Numbered from the stretch's first letter, positions 43,050 through 55,855 are shown. The stretch is DNA of 64,000 nt from Juglans regia (GCF_001411555.2 NC_049914.1:10120273-10184272), one strand, 5' to 3'. The notes: generated by a model from the sequence alone, not told the origin. A program made the numbers and translations.

Positions 43050-44725
43050 CTACCTAAAAAGGAAGTCCAAATATTTATCAATGTTTGATGAGGATTTTAA
43101 ACCTTTAGTCTCCATTAAATAATATTTGGTAGTTAAGCTACTATTTTTGCTAAAAAATAAAGAAGTTTTATCCCGATTGAGAAGCTGTCTCGGTGCAGAT
43201 TCATAAACTCCCAAGAGATGATTAAGCCTTCCCCATTCATGCATATTTGTTTGACAAAATAAAAGACAATCATTAGTGAAAAAGAGATGACTCATCTTTA
43301 TCACACCTCTGGCTATTGGGACTCCAGTCAGCAGACCTTGTTGTTGAGCCACATATAATTGTGCACTTAAAACCTCAGCATAAATGATAAATAAGTAGGG
43401 TGATAAGGGGCATCCATGTCTTAAACCCCTTTGTGGTTTGAACTCCTCAAAGGGAGCATCATTAACCAAACCTGAGAAGGAAAATGAAGTCATACAGTGC
43501 ACGATCAGATCAATCCACCTCATATCAATGCCTAACTTGGGCATTACAGCAGAACGAAAATTCAACTCAACTAGGGGTGTAAATTGGTCGGTCCGGTCCG
43601 AGGGGATGATGGACTAAAATTTTTGGTCCATCATTTTCCTGTGACCAAACCGAACCGAGCATCCATAGGGGCTGGACCGGACAAGTAGCTATCGGCCTGG
43701 TCGATCTGTTTGGTCTGGCCCAATTATTTTTTATTTTTTTCTTCTTTTTTTTAGATAAATTAATAAAAAAATTTATTTAAATTACTAAATTAAAATTAAG
43801 TGAATTATTAATGTGGATTAGTTAATTACATTAATATTAATTTGTAATTACAATTTATATATTTAAAATTTTATAATTTAAATTGTGATAGGTTAAATGA
43901 AAATTACATAATTAATTATACAATTATTATATAAATAATATATATAAATAATTTTTTTTACTATTCGGTTGGTGTGGGACCAGATCAAAAACTTTCGGTC
44001 TTCTATTTCATGGATCGAGACTGACTGGTCTTAGTCTTGGTTCCGTCTGGTCTGGACCAAACCAGTCAGGACCGATAGATATTGGTCCGATTAGTTTCTC
44101 CGGTCCGAACCGACTAACTTTCAACCCTACATTGAACACAATCATATGCCTTACTCATATCCAATTTTAAGGTTATGTAACTTCGTCTCCCATGTAGATG
44201 AGTATGCATAGTATAAAGGGTTTCATATGCAGCAAGGATATTATCTGTAATTAATCGACCAAACACAAAGGCACACTGGCTTAGAGAAATAACATAAGGC
44301 AAAACAACTTCAATCTATTTGCAAGCACCTTAGTGATAAGTTTGTAAATCACATTACATAAGCTTATAGGTCATTTTTCTGTGGGTTTTTACCCTTAGGA
44401 ATAAGTACGATGTAAGTGTAATTAATGTTAGCAATATTAGCAACATTTAGAAAAGATATCACAAATTGACATACATCATCTCCAACAATATCCGAGTTTG
44501 ATAAAAACAAGCACCATATCCATTAAGACTAGGTGCCTTAAAAGGACCTATTTGATGTAGAGTTGTTTCAATTTCATCCCTTGTGAAAAGTTTTAAAAGT
44601 TCAGCATTCATAGTTGGAGTGATTTTGTCTGTAAGAGTAGCGAGACATATCTCAATATTAGAAGGAGAAGAGGTGGTAAATATCCTTTGATAATATTTTG
44701 TGAAGGCCCTGCCTATGCCTTCCAA
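43050..44725 (-). pseudogene. LINE2 ORF2 reverse transcriptase
   Basis: Pieces 44725-44459 (RRFTKYYQRIFTTS-type, DEIETTLHQIGPFKAPSLNG) and 44302-44141 (SQCAFVFGRLITDNILAAYE, LKLDMSKAYDCVQ) are followed by a hAT-type MITE. Piece 43565-43050 comes next (FRSAVMPKLGIDMRWIDLIV, RGLRHGCPLSPYLFIIYAEV, the catalytic position altered to FTND, and LNRDKTSLFFSKN). The usual FADD is FTND, so one catalytic Asp is lost in addition to the stops. Confidence 0.82.
43572..44129. mobile_element. hAT-type MITE inside LINE2 RT
   Basis: 558 bp. The ends TAGGGGTGTAAATTGGTC and, reverse-complemented, TAGGGTTGAAAGTTAGTCGG form the TIR. GGTCCGGTCCG motifs lie at both ends with an AT-rich core. The flanking octamers AACTCAAC (43564-43571) and CATTGAAC (44130-44137) agree at 5 of 8 positions, a decayed 8-bp duplication, and the RT coding sequence resumes on both sides. 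Same class as 26684-27348. Confidence 0.8.
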
Positions 44726-45169
44726 GTTTTTAAAACATTTCCTTGATCATCCAAGACTTGCAGTACCTTGTTCCTTCTCCTTCTTTGACTTGTACAATGA
44801 TGATAATACTTAGTGTTTTTATCCACATGCTGAAGCTAATTAACTTTTGCTCCTTGCTTCCATTTTAGGTGCATTCTTTCCTACAGGCAGTTAATTTCTT
44901 GCTAAAGAACATGAACTTCCTCAACTAAATCAGCTATCAAATTTTGTTACAGTGTTTAAGTCTTTTAACCTTGGCCTGTAAAGAAGCATCAACGATAGAG
45001 TCTTTGCTTTTACTCCAAGATTTCAAATTTAACATATAGCTTCTCAATTTATTAGTAAGAGTAGTGAAACCCCCAAAAGAAGTAGGAGATTAAGACCAAG
45101 CTTGCTTAATCACATCCCCACGATCCTCATATGTAGACCAAGAAGTTTCAAATCGACATGGTCTATGAT
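44726..45169 (-). pseudogene. LINE2 ORF2 linker between endonuclease and RT
   Basis: On the minus strand a degenerate charged region corresponds to the LINE segment that normally reads KQKSRIKWLKEGDKNTKFFH. Here the homologous KVNxLQHVDKNTKYYHHCTS-type stretch can be made out near 44830-44770 with stops. No separate gene. Confidence 0.5.
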
Positions 45170-45888
45170 AATACCTTGTTTATTTTTTGGTGGAAGAAAT
45201 ATTAAGTAAAATAGGATAGTGGTTAGAAGAGGATAAGGCCAGAACCTGAATATCTCCATCACCAAAGTTTTCACACGAAGATTTAGTTGTCACAACTCTA
45301 TCCAACCCCTCCTTTGTGGAAATACCATCATTTTTATTATTAGACCATGTAAACTTCCCTATAGAAAAACCCATATCACTAAGTTGGAAGTTATATAACA
45401 CTGTCCTAAAGGAGTCCATTTACTCACATCTTCAAGCTCCCCAACTTTTTCTTTGTGAAAGAGTAGTTCATTGAATCACTTAAACAAAGCCACTTTAGAG
45501 GGTTCAAGTTGGAAAGATAACTCATAATATTGCAGCTTTCTAGTCTCTTTGCCACTTCAGGATGACCATAAAATTAAGTAAGCATCCACTTGAAGTTATC
45601 ATCATCATCAATTACCCAAGAGTTGATTTGTCTCTGTGAATAACAATGAATATTAAGATTTGCTTCCTCTATCCATGACAATGCTAATCCCCCACCCATA
45701 CAAATGCCATCAACAGTGAATAGACAATGAAAACTCAAATGCACTTTCAAGTTGTCCATTCGAGATTTCGGTAACTTAGTCTCCATTAGAAATAGCATTC
45801 TAGGCTTCTTGTCCTTAACCATTTGGCTAAGGTCATGAGTTGTCTAGGGGTTGTCAAGCCTCTGACAGTTCCAATTTAGAAGCCTCAT
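45170..45888 (-). pseudogene. LINE2 ORF2 endonuclease
   Basis: The ATG at 45888 opens MRLLNWNC, the usual endonuclease start. KKPRMLFLMETKL (containing the conserved catalytic ET), GGLALSWIEEANLNIHCYS and WMLTFYGHPE-type sequence follow, broken by stops at about 45845 and 45574. Frame 45419-45180 carries the domain's end: FRTVLYNFQLSDMGFSIG, KFTWSNNKN and a degenerate SSNHYPIL in place of the SDH catalytic motif. Confidence 0.78.
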
Positions 45889-45984
45889 TTTTCCTGGCAG
45901 GGCTGAGTAATAGTCTCTGCCGATAAATCTATGGTTTGAGCAAGAGGATGTGTCCTCCTCAATGCTCTAGGGACATCCTCATAA

Positions 45985-47832
45985 TGGTCCCTAGACTCTA
46001 CCAAAAGTGCATGGGTCGTGACAAATAGAACAGGGTAAAAAAAGGATCATTTCCACAAGGAGAAGATTCAAGTACTAATTTATAAAATTTCCTATATTAT
46101 TTAGACGATCCCAAGTTGATATGATTGATTGCAAATTCTTAACATGAAAAATTAAATATGAAAGGTTCCTTCGGTTTGTATTTCATCAATTGAATTCCTT
46201 CAATGAGTTTAAATCTGGTTGCTTGCAGTAATGTTTTGCTAATTAAAATAACCGAATTCCCTTTTTATGTGATATCCTTTTTCAAGGTATAACACATATA
46301 CCTATATTAATCGTATGTCTACTGTCGTGATCACAGAAATTAATATAAATTCATTATGCTCTATGGAATTCTTGAATGTAGGTCACAAAGGTGTAATTAT
46401 TTCTAAACTATACTACCAAGGTTTGATGAATTCATGAACTAATATTGAACTTCAACTTTTGTTACTTCATTCAACATCTTAAGCATGCAATTCACGGCTA
46501 ATAAATTGAAAGAATGAAAATCGAAATCATCCAATTACAATTAACAAAGGGTATTCAATACAACCATACTCAAATCATATCCAAAATTCAATGACTACAT
46601 CTTAGCTCTAGAATAAGAAAACTAGCAAATCATAACTAATAAAATAATCAAATTATTTCTCAAATATAAATTTGAATTCAACAACTAAAAATTAGAGAAA
46701 GAGAAAAATAACTTTGTAATTATAGAAATTGTGAGCTTCATTCTTCCCTTCAGAATTACGGCTTTTCCTTCAATTCTCTTGTCTCAATTTTGTGCCAATG
46801 ATATGCTTATATAGGGTAGAAAAGAAACCCTAATATTTTCATGATTCCCCCCTAAAACAAATCACCTAACTTTTAGGACTTATCTTGGCAGCCGCATATG
46901 TGCTTTAGGAGTTTGATCTTTGAAATCCTTCATAGAGACAAAGCTGTAGCCCTTTAAGATAGATTTACAACCCATCAAGAATCGCATCAATCGGATGTGT
47001 GAGAAAGAAGTTATGATCAAAACAATAAAATATGTCCAGGTTGTCTCCTAGCGCATTTTGGATTTTGATTTCTTTTATGATTTCTTTTTTTTTTTTCTTG
47101 ATCTAAATTACTCTCAAACCCTCTAGAACTTTTTCTTTTTAGAAACCTCCTTCCATATTTGCAGGTCATCCAATCCATTCAAAATCGATTATCTTTTCAA
47201 ATTTTAAAACAAAAGATTTCTCCTATATCTGCTACTAAAAATCCATAATTCTTGGTTGACTGACTTCCAGCTGGATTTAGAGCATCCAAACTACACAATT
47301 TGGAGTTAAGTCATTCACAAAAGTTTTAGATCTCATTCTTAGCTTTCAAACGCACCTAGAACTCTAGATACAGGCTGAAAATCAAAAGAAGGTCTGGGTT
47401 GTAGTAAACTTCTGGACAAATTCGAACTTTTTCATTTCTACTAAGTTTTAAACTTCAAAAAGGTAGAACTAGGTTTTGGGATCTTCATAAAAGTTTTAGG
47501 CCTATGTCTTAGTTTTCCAGAAAGCATAATAACACCTAAAACCGAGATCTGTAGCTCCAATTAGAACCCAAAAATGGAACAATGTTCTTGATTGACTAAA
47601 CCAAACCAACTAGGATTTGCTCTCTAGGCCTAGCCCGATTTCTGCATCTTCACATCATCCCAATTTCAACCTAATTAATAATTAAACACCTGACAAATAC
47701 CAAGAATTTCTAAGAATTAAATAAATATAAAAGACACCTAAAATTCTAGAAAAATAAGCTAAGAAATATACAAAACACTCTGAATCAAAATAATTAAGAC
47801 TAAGAAAACGTGTGAAATAAATTCTCATATCA
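45985..47832 (-). repeat. Athila-like 3' LTR
   Basis: 1848 bp. Collinear with 52604-54493 throughout, with scattered substitutions and small indels. Minus-strand sequence begins TGATATGAGAATT next to a GTTTGGGGTTATT purine-rich tract. Confidence 0.88.
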
Positions 47833-49150
47833 AATAACCCCAAACTTGAATGTTTGCTTGTCCTCAAGTAAAAGGAAAACCATAAAAGCAAAGGATAATA
47901 ACCATAGTTAGGCTCAACTCATCACACCTAAAGGACCTATCATGCAAACATCAAATCTTCGACTTAGTACATAAACAATAGTAAAGAAAGGAAAACTAAG
48001 CGTACTCACATTCTCTAGTTTAAATATCCATTCATAATTCCAAACTCAATCATATTTATCATGCAACCGACACAACTGAATCATGTAACAACTCAACTTG
48101 CAATCACCCCTTCTCACTACTACAAACAAGGTAGGAAACTAAAGAGATTATATATTACTTTTATTTTTTTCACTATTTTTTTCAATAATATTTATTCTTT
48201 GTCTTTAAGTTGTCACTCGCCTTTTGACGCGAATACAAACATTTGTCATGGATGCACCCGGTTACTCAACAAGTCACACACTTAAAGTACTTTTGCATAT
48301 TCATATTTCATGTTGCCGTTTGACGTAAAAGTAAACATTGGTAATGAATACCTCTAGTTACTAAGCAACTCAAAACATTGGAGTAGATTGAACTTCGTAC
48401 ACATATATTTATTCAACTATCTAATCATTATCACTTTATTTACTAAAACCTTGTTTAGGACTAGATCAAAGGGGATAATCACAAGAAAAACATCACACTC
48501 ATCTTTTATTTATAGTCACACAACTTTGCAAGGAAATGTGTACTTCAATAATTCTAAAAAAAACAAGTATGCTTAATCTTGCTTTATAAGATATTGTCTA
48601 TTCTAAATAAAAAATGCAATGCTTAACACAATAAAGAACCCAAAAGTGTAATGTTGATCCTAAATAAGTCTCACACAAGTGCAAATGTAGGTTCATTTCT
48701 CCTAGTCTTTCACATAAAAATCTGGTTTGGAATACATGGATATGATCACCAATTAACTTGCATGAATGTGAACAAACCAGAATTTCGAAGAAAAAAAAAA
48801 TCTTTCTCAAACAAACATAGACAATACCAGCATTCAGCATAATCAAATATCCACTCCCCCAAACTTAATTTTCACATTGTTCTCAATGTGAAAAGAAAGA
48901 AAAATAGAAGACTAATACTTCCTTTTTAGCGAGGTTGAACACAACGAATGTCTGATTGAACTGAACATGAACTAGCTTCTTACTTGATTTTTCTGAACCT
49001 ACACAACACAACCAAAAGAATGGGGGTCACATCCATATAAAAAAAAACCTTAAATAAAAACAACTAAAACAAAAGAAACGCTTGTTTATAGTCATTAGCT
49101 TGATTTCTACACCATCAACCATAGGTAGGATTCTTCAAGGAGTAAGTAAC
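47833..49150 (-). other. Athila-like non-coding 3' region
   Basis: AT-rich internal DNA between the RT remnant and the 3' LTR, starting next to the LTR with CCCCAAACTTGAATGTTTGC (plus strand) and repeating a CCCCCAAACTTAATTTTCAC-like phrase at 48854. No RNase H, integrase or envelope-like frame recognised; these are presumably deleted or decayed. Confidence 0.6.
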
Positions 49151-49800
49151 TTCTTTAGGAACTACATTATTAGTAAGATAAGGCTTCAAATGCTACAAAA
49201 ATAGAGACCAGTTATCTAAGCACCTATCAAAAGAAGATCCAAGAACAGAAAAATCATCCATGAAAATCTCCATGATCTTTTAAACAAAATTAGAGAAAAT
49301 AGGCATCATGCAATGTTGGAATGTAGTATGTGCATTACACAAACTAAAAGGCATCCTACTGAATGTAAAAATAAGGACAAGTGAATGTAGTCTTTTCTTG
49401 GTCTTCGAGGGATATAAGAATCTGGTTATACCCTAAATAACATATAGAAAACAGTAATACGCATACTCAGCAAGTCTCTCAAGCACCTGATCAAGAAAAG
49501 GTAAACGAAAACGATCCTTACGGGTAACACTATTAAGTTTCATATAATCTATGCAAACTCTCCACCCAGTTACTATCCTAGTGGGATTAATTCATTATTT
49601 TCATTATGCACCACAGTCATCTCACCCTTTTTCGGTACTACCTACACTAGACTAATCCATGAACTATCAGATATAGGATAAATAATCATTGTATCTAACA
49701 ATTTTGAGAACTTCAGTCCTAACTATTTCTTTCATGTTAGGATTTAAGCGTCTCTAATTTTCAACAACAGGTTTATAGTTATGTTTCATTAAACTTATAT
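49150..49800 (-). pseudogene. Athila-like reverse transcriptase remnant
   Basis: Minus-strand translation in broken frames shows VVENQRRLNPNMKEIVRTEV, LLDTMIIYPISDSSWIS, VPKKGEMTVV and DRFRLPFLDQVLERLAE. The catalytic region follows: MPFSLCNAHTTFQHCMM and IMEIFMDDFSVLGSSFD, with FMDD at the active site. Motif order is that of Ty3/gypsy RT. Stops interrupt nearly every block. Confidence 0.75.
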
Positions 49801-50229
49801 GCATACATAATGAAGGACTAATTCCTTTAAAGTCTAATATAGTCCATCCTATGGTTTTTTTTTTTCAATCTCAAAATACTCATCAATTTTTCAAGTTGAT
49901 CATTAAACAAAAAAGCACTCACAATCACAGGCAAAGTATTATTCTCACCTAAAAAATGCATACTTGGGATGTGAGGGTAATGACTTCAACTCCAAAACTG
50001 ATGCTTGGACATTAGAAGGGAGAGGGAGTGGCTTACCTTTGCCTAGATTCTCAAAATGAATACCTCTTTGCTTCAGCTTAGGACATGTAGCCTCTAATGC
50101 ACACGCCACTTCTGTAACCTACAAATTATCATCTTAACTTGTCCCTGCACTCACTAAACAAGTCTCTAGAGGTTCTATAGTATTTTCAGCCCTAAAATCC
50201 TCTCTGGTCAACTCATCTACAACATCAAC

Positions 50230-50709
50230 TCAAAAAACATGATCAGTAAAATAAGGATATTTAGTGGCTTCAAATAAATTAAACCCTACCTCTTCTTCAC
50301 CAACCTTCAAATTCAACCTACCATTATTAACATCTATGACAGCTCCAGCTGTAACTAGAAAAGCTCGGCCTAAAATGATAGGGATCTCGATGTCTTCTTC
50401 CATCTCCAACACAATAAAATCAACTAGAATGATAAACGTTTTTACCTTGATTAGCACATTCTCAAGAACACCTAAAGGATATTTCACCGATTGGTCAGCT
50501 AGCTGTAAAGAGATGGTAGTAGGCTTCAACTCCTTTAATCCAAGCTTCCTAGACACAGATAAAGGTATGAGTGAAACACTAGCACCTAAATCACACAAGG
50601 TTTTAGAAAAATTAACATCACCTATAGTACAAGGGATAGAAAAAATTTCTGGATCTCTTAGCTTTGATGGAAGCTTATTCTGGATAATGGTACTGCATTT
50701 CTCCGTCAA
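50230..50709 (-). pseudogene. Athila-like aspartic protease region
   Basis: An open 159-codon frame carrying IPCTIGDVNFSKTLCDLGAS, with the D-x-G-A/S protease active site, then VSRKLGLKELKPTTISLQLA, KYPLGVLENVLIKV, VDFIVLEMEEDIEIPIILGR and VIDVNNGRLNLKVGEE. This is the retropepsin-like domain that matures the polyprotein. The frame is intact here although the flanking gag and pol are broken. Confidence 0.85.
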
Positions 50710-50730
50710 TGCAATGGTCTCGAAATCCTC

Positions 50731-52356
50731 CTATTTCCTCTTCTTGGACATGATCTCCTTTAGGAACTTTGTATAGGCAGAAAGTTGTGCTAAGGCATCT
50801 GCAAAAGGAATATTAATGTGAAGCTGCCTAAATACTTTCAAAAATTTCTTAAATTTTTGATCAATTTTATTTTGCTTAAGCCTTTGAGGAAAAGGAATGG
50901 GAGGGACATAAGGTTCGATTGGTGGTAGTGGGGATGGTGTCTTGGCTAGGTCCTCAACTTCTTCACCGACCTTCTTGCTCACCTCTTCATGCTCTACTTT
51001 ATCACCAACTACAATCTCACCACTTATCTGACCAAGTTGCTTACCACTTCTCAATGTGACTGCCTTACAATGCTCATTCGGATTGACCTTTGTCTTACTA
51101 GGCAAATTGCCCTGTCCACGAGAATTGATGGAATTGGGTAACTGCCCCAATTGCATCTCCACATTTTTGTTGGAACTCTCCAATTGGTCAACCTTTGCTT
51201 CCAGTCTCTCAAATCTCTTTGAACTGGCATTGGCTAGCTTCTCAATAGCTATCTCCCAAGGCTACTTACTTTCTGGTTGGGATGGTCTTAGTTGGAAACC
51301 AGGAGGATGAAAATGTCTAGAATTGCTACCTTGGTTACCTTGATCTTTCCATAAAAAGTTGGGATGATTCCTCCAGCCTGAGTTGTATGTGTTAGAATAA
51401 GGGTTGTTCTGCTGCTGCTTCCTGTTAAAATTAGACACAAATTGGGCTTGCTCTACCTTCATACAATCAGCACTCATGTGAGCTCCTCCACAACAATAAC
51501 AGCTCAATACATGACTAGAAATAGAATTCACATTATCCAGCTTATCAAACATTTTTACCAGATAATCAACCTTGGCATTCAACATGTTTATGCCATCTAC
51601 ATCATACATACCTGGAACTTTCTTAGACATACCTCTTTCATTAGACTACTAATAATTGTTAGAGGTCATTTCTTCAAACAATTCATATGCCTCTTCTGTT
51701 GACTTACTCATTATATTACCTCTTGTAGCTGCGTCTATGGTAATCCTGACTGAATATGTTAAACCATTATAGAAAGTCTGTACAATCAGTCAATCAGGAA
51801 GACTACGATGTGGACACTTCCTCTGCAATTCTTTAAACCTTTCCCATGCTTCATACAAAGATTCACCATCAAACTGAGCAAGACTGCTAATATCATTTCT
51901 AAGTTTAGCAGTCTTACCTGGGGGAAAATACTTACTCAGAAAAGCTTGTGACAAGGCATTCCAAATGGTGAAAGAGTTAGGCGCTTTGGAATTCAACCAA
52001 GCCTTAGCTTTATCCTTTATAGAAAATGGAAAAATTTGAAGCCGAATAGCATCATCACTAACTCCTTTCATTTTAATTGTATCACAAATTTCCAAGAAAT
52101 TAGCAAGTTGTGCATGTAGATCCTTAGTAGGTCCTCCACCAAACTGCTCCTGTTGCACCATCTGAATGAGACCAAGCTTAATCTCAAAGTTATTAGCATT
52201 GACTGTAGGTCTCACAATATTGGGTTGAGCACCATTGACATTCGGCACCGCATAGTTACGCAATACTCTCTGATTCTGGTTATATGTCATGACTACTACA
52301 TGTTCTTGCTCTAACTCCAATCTTTGTTTTCTCCTTAGTGCACATAGGGTTCTCAA
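50731..52356 (-). pseudogene. Athila-like gag
   Basis: Frame 52356-51790 holds the retrotrans_gag domain (LIQMVQQEQFGGGPTKDLHA, FLEICDTIKMKGVSDDAI, RLQIFPFSIKDKAKAWLN, LRNDISSLAQFDGESLYEAW, ERFKELQRKCPHRSLPD). After stops, frame 51630-51262 has MYDVDGINMLNAKVDYLVKM, a knuckle-like CYCCGGAHMSADC and NTYNSGWRNHPNFLWK. Frame 51183-50731 is a linker with SNKNVEMQLGQLPNSINSRG and CKAVTLRSGKQL. The order is diagnostic of Athila-type gag. Confidence 0.85.
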
Positions 52357-52577
52357 AATTTATGGATCAAAAAGCTCAATTAGCTCACAATTACGTGGCA
52401 TACACCAAATATAGAAAACGTAAATTAACAAACAGAAACACAAAACAACCTAAAAATTCTAGAAAACAATGGAATTAGGCCTCGAGAGGGTGGGGCCAGT
52501 CTAAATGAACAAAGAAATCAAATAATACAGTCTAAATTAATAAAGAAAATTATTTGTATTAATATTGAAAACAATCC

Positions 52578-52603
52578 TCCCCGGCAACGGCACCAAAACT
52601 TGA
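52578..52603 (-). other. Primer-binding site of the Athila-like element
   Basis: On the minus strand TGGTGCCGTTGCCGGGGA lies a few bases inside the 5' LTR, one base off the TGGCGCCGTTGCCGGGGA site complementary to tRNA-Asp. Confidence 0.75.
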
Positions 52604-54493
52604 TGGTCCCTAGACTCTACCCCAAGTGCATGGGTCGTGAAAAATAAAATATGGCAAAAAGAGTATCGTTTTCACAAAGAGGAGATTCAAATACCAATTT
52701 ATAAAATTTCTTATATTATTTAGACGATCCCAAATTGATGTGACTGACTGCAAATTCTTAACCTGAAAAATCAAATATGAAAGGTTCCTAGGGCATGGAT
52801 TTCATCAATTGAATTCTTCCAATGAGTTTAAACCTGATTGCTTGCATTAATGTTTTGCTAATTACAATGACCAAATTCTATTTTTTATGTGATATCCTCT
52901 TTTAAGGTATAACACCTATAACTATTTTAACTCTATGTCTACTATCATGATCATAGAAATTAATATAAATTCATTATGCTATGTGGAATTCTTGAATGTA
53001 GGTCACAAAGGTGCATATTTATTTCTAAACTGCACTGCCAAGGTTTGATGAATTCATGAACTAATATTGAATTTCAACTTTCGTTACTTCATTCAACATC
53101 TTAAGCATGCAATTCATGGCCAGTAAATTGCAAGAATGAAAATCGAAATCATCCAATTACAATTAATAAAGGGTTTTCAATACAACCATACTCAAATCAT
53201 ATTCAAAATTCAATGACTAAATCATAGCTCTAGAATAAGAAAACAAGCAAATCATAACTAATAAAATAATCCAATTATTTCTCAAACATAAATTCGAATT
53301 CAACAACTAAAAATTTGAGAAAGAGAAAAAGAACTATGTGATTACAGAAAACATGAGTTTCGTCCTTCCTTTCAGAATTATGGCTCTTCCTTCAATCCTC
53401 TTCTCTCAATTTCATGTCAATGATATGCTTATGTAGGGTAGAAAAGAAATCTTAATGTTTTCATGATTCCCCCTAAAACAAATCACCTAACTTTTAGGAC
53501 TTATCTTGACAGCCGCATACATGCTTCAGGAGCCTGAATTTTGAAATCCTTCTTAGAGCTAGAGTTGTATCCCTTTAAGATAGTTTTCCAACCCATTAGG
53601 AATCACATCAATCGGATGTGTGAGTAGAAAGTTATAGTCAAAACAGTAAAGTATATCCAGGTTGTCTCCTAGCGCATTTCGGATTTGGATTTCTTCTATG
53701 ATTTCATTTTTCTTTCTTTTCCTTTTTTTTTCTTGATCCAAATTACTCTCAAACCATTTAGAAAATTTTCTTTTTAGAACCCTCATTCCATATCTGCAAG
53801 CCATCCAATTCATTCAAAAACAATTCTCTTTTCAAAATTTAAAACAAAAGATTTCTCTCATATCTGCTACTGAAAATTTGGAATTCTTGGCTGACCTATT
53901 TTCAGCTAGATTTAGAGCAACAAAACGACATAGTTTGGAGTTCAGCCCTTGATGAAAGTTTTAGATCTCATTCTCAGATTTCAAACACACTTGAGTTTGC
54001 TTTATTATGACTTCTAGAACTACAGATACAAGCTGAAAACCGAAACAGGGTTTGGGCTGAAGTAAACTTCTTGACAGATTTGGACTTCTCCGTTTGTGCT
54101 AAGTTTTGAACTTCAAAACCATAGAACTGGATTTTGTACTCTTCATAAAAGTTTTAGGCCTATATCTTAGCTTTCTATAAATCCAAACAACACCTAAAAC
54201 CGAGGTCTGTATCTCCAATTAGAAACCAAAGACCGAACAATGTTTTAGTTTGACTAGATCAGACCAACTAGGATTTGCTCTCTAGGCCTAGCCCAATTTT
54301 TGCCTCTTCACATCATCTCAATTTTAACCTAATTCAATAATTAAACACCTGAAAAAAATACCAAGAATTTTTAAGAATTAAATTAATGTAAAAGACACCT
54401 AAAATTCTAGAAAAATGAGCTAAAAAAAATACAAAACACTTTGAATCAAAACAATTAGGACTAGGAAAATGTTTGAAATAAATTCCCACATCA
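52604..54493 (-). repeat. Athila-like 5' LTR
   Basis: 1890 bp. Collinear with 45985-47832. The divergence visible on spot comparison (roughly one difference per ten to fifteen bases) indicates an old insertion. Confidence 0.88.
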
Positions 54494-55735
54494 CCTCACA
54501 ATCTAAAGAAATGCCAAAAGATTTCTTTCTCTTGCTTATATAGATTTAGTAGATGTAGTAGCAGAAGGCCTTGCTTGGCACCTTATTCTTCTTTTCCATT
54601 TAAGTAAAGAATCTGTTGGGATAATATCTTGCACATGCAGCTTAGCGTGAGGAATAAGAGGATAGCTAGATTCTAACTTAGCATGACAACAATCAGATAC
54701 CAATAGAGAATTCTAGGGGTTATTTTGCAGGTTAGAGGTAGGTAAGATCTCATTGGTAGAATCTTCTGTAATTAGAAGTTGATTGACACAAGGGACAGTT
54801 GAGGTAGTTATCAAAGGATAAGTTACAAACTAAGAGAAGTTACTTATCAGATCATCTTGTGTCTAGATAGCAAAAGGCCATGTGGGAGCCTTGTTTTTCT
54901 CATCCAATGATTGATTAGCAAGCCAGCAGTTGCCAATTCCACAAATCTGCCAATACTAACACGTTAAACAAGGCCAAGAGCCCTAAGCCAAGAGCCATAT
55001 CATTGAAAAGTGGATGATCCAGATATAACAGTAGCATTCTTATGTGGACAACTTAATCTAGAATGTGTAATCATGCAACAAGAGAAATAGAATCTAGGTA
55101 ACCTTTCATACTTGAAAGAGACAGGCATGCTTTCCACCCAAATACAACATTTTCCCCTTGATCAAATGTTTATTAAGTTCAATTTCAACAAGAATTTGCA
55201 AAAACTTTCCCCACCCCTTATATTGGTCATCAACCAGGACATGGAATACCTTACCAATACAAGCACCAAGTTTGGAACTAGTCTCAAAATTCATACAACC
55301 ATAAGGTAAATTATGCAATTGAATCCAAATAAATGTGTGAGAGAAAGAGACATCATTGGATGGAGTTAGACCATCAAACCATTTCAAATAAATGAGATAT
55401 TGATCAAACAACTATGGTTGGCCATCCCAGACACGTTGTAAGTCACATATAGAAGCAAATTCAAAGATAAAATTATTTTCCTCCACTTTAACAAAAGTAA
55501 TTGAAGAATCAAGTTTCCAAACTTTGAGCATAGTATTCTTAAAGGTTTCACGATTGATGCACTTCTTGGCCATAATCTTCCCAATCAGACAACATTTCCC
55601 ACGTTTAAGAGTTTCCTGAATTTCGTCACCACCAACCACAAGATCATGCTTTTCAGATTTTGTGAGACTTAATTTGTCCCACAGATGAGCAATATCATCA
55701 GCCATAAAAACTAAGACAGCCACAAAGAAGACCAT
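54494..55735 (-). pseudogene. LINE2 ORF1 (DUF4283)
   Basis: Frame 55735-55412 (the likely start is the second Met, MADDIAHLWDKLSLTKSE) and frame 55411-55106 give FKNTMLKVWKLDSSITFVKV, NFIFEFASICDLQRVWDGQP, then FDQYLIYLKWFDGLTPSNDV, FIWIQLHNLPYGCMNFETSS and LGACIGKVFHVLVDD: the DUF4283 fold of plant LINE ORF1. One stop (Trp-Leu position near 55411) splits it. Downstream to 54494 is a low-complexity tail ending at the Athila insertion. Confidence 0.78.
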
Positions 55736-55740
55736 AGAAA

Positions 55741-55855
55741 GGACTTGAAGGACAAATAATTGTCAATAGAAAATTGCACTGGACAAACAATTGCTTCCAC
55801 TAGATTGTGAAAGAATCTAACTTTCTACTCACCTTAGCAATGAGAAGAAAGACAC
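55741..55855. other. Short spacer between LINE2 and the chromovirus
   Basis: 115 bp that may be LINE2 5' UTR. It ends GACAC next to the chromovirus LTR. Confidence 0.4.

Larger units (their letters stand above)
45985..54493 (-). mobile_element. Athila-like Ty3/gypsy retrotransposon inserted in LINE2
   Basis: 8.5 kb. The LTRs at 45985-47832 and 52604-54493 both run TGGTCCC...ATCA on the plus strand. The minus-strand primer-binding site after the 5' LTR is TGGTGCCGTTGCCGGGGA, close to the tRNA-Asp-type site used by Athila elements. Internal sequence has gag, a D-L-G-A-S protease and a decayed RT, while RNase H and integrase are missing. The outer flanks share TTGTGAGG/TTATGAGG on the minus strand (7 of 8), an imperfect and unusually long target duplication. 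Confidence 0.85.
41092..55740 (-). mobile_element. L1-type LINE (LINE2), interrupted by two insertions
   Basis: On the minus strand: ORF1 (55735 to about 54494), then after an Athila-like insertion (45985-54493) ORF2 starting at 45888 with endonuclease, RT, zf-RVT and RNase H to about 41275. A candidate 3' UTR with TTCAATAAAGAG near 41125 follows. A hAT-type MITE (43572-44129) lies in the RT domain. The ORF2 leader (CAGCCCTGCCAGG before the ATG) resembles that of LINE1, so the two belong to related lineages. Many stops show it is dead. Confidence 0.85.
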
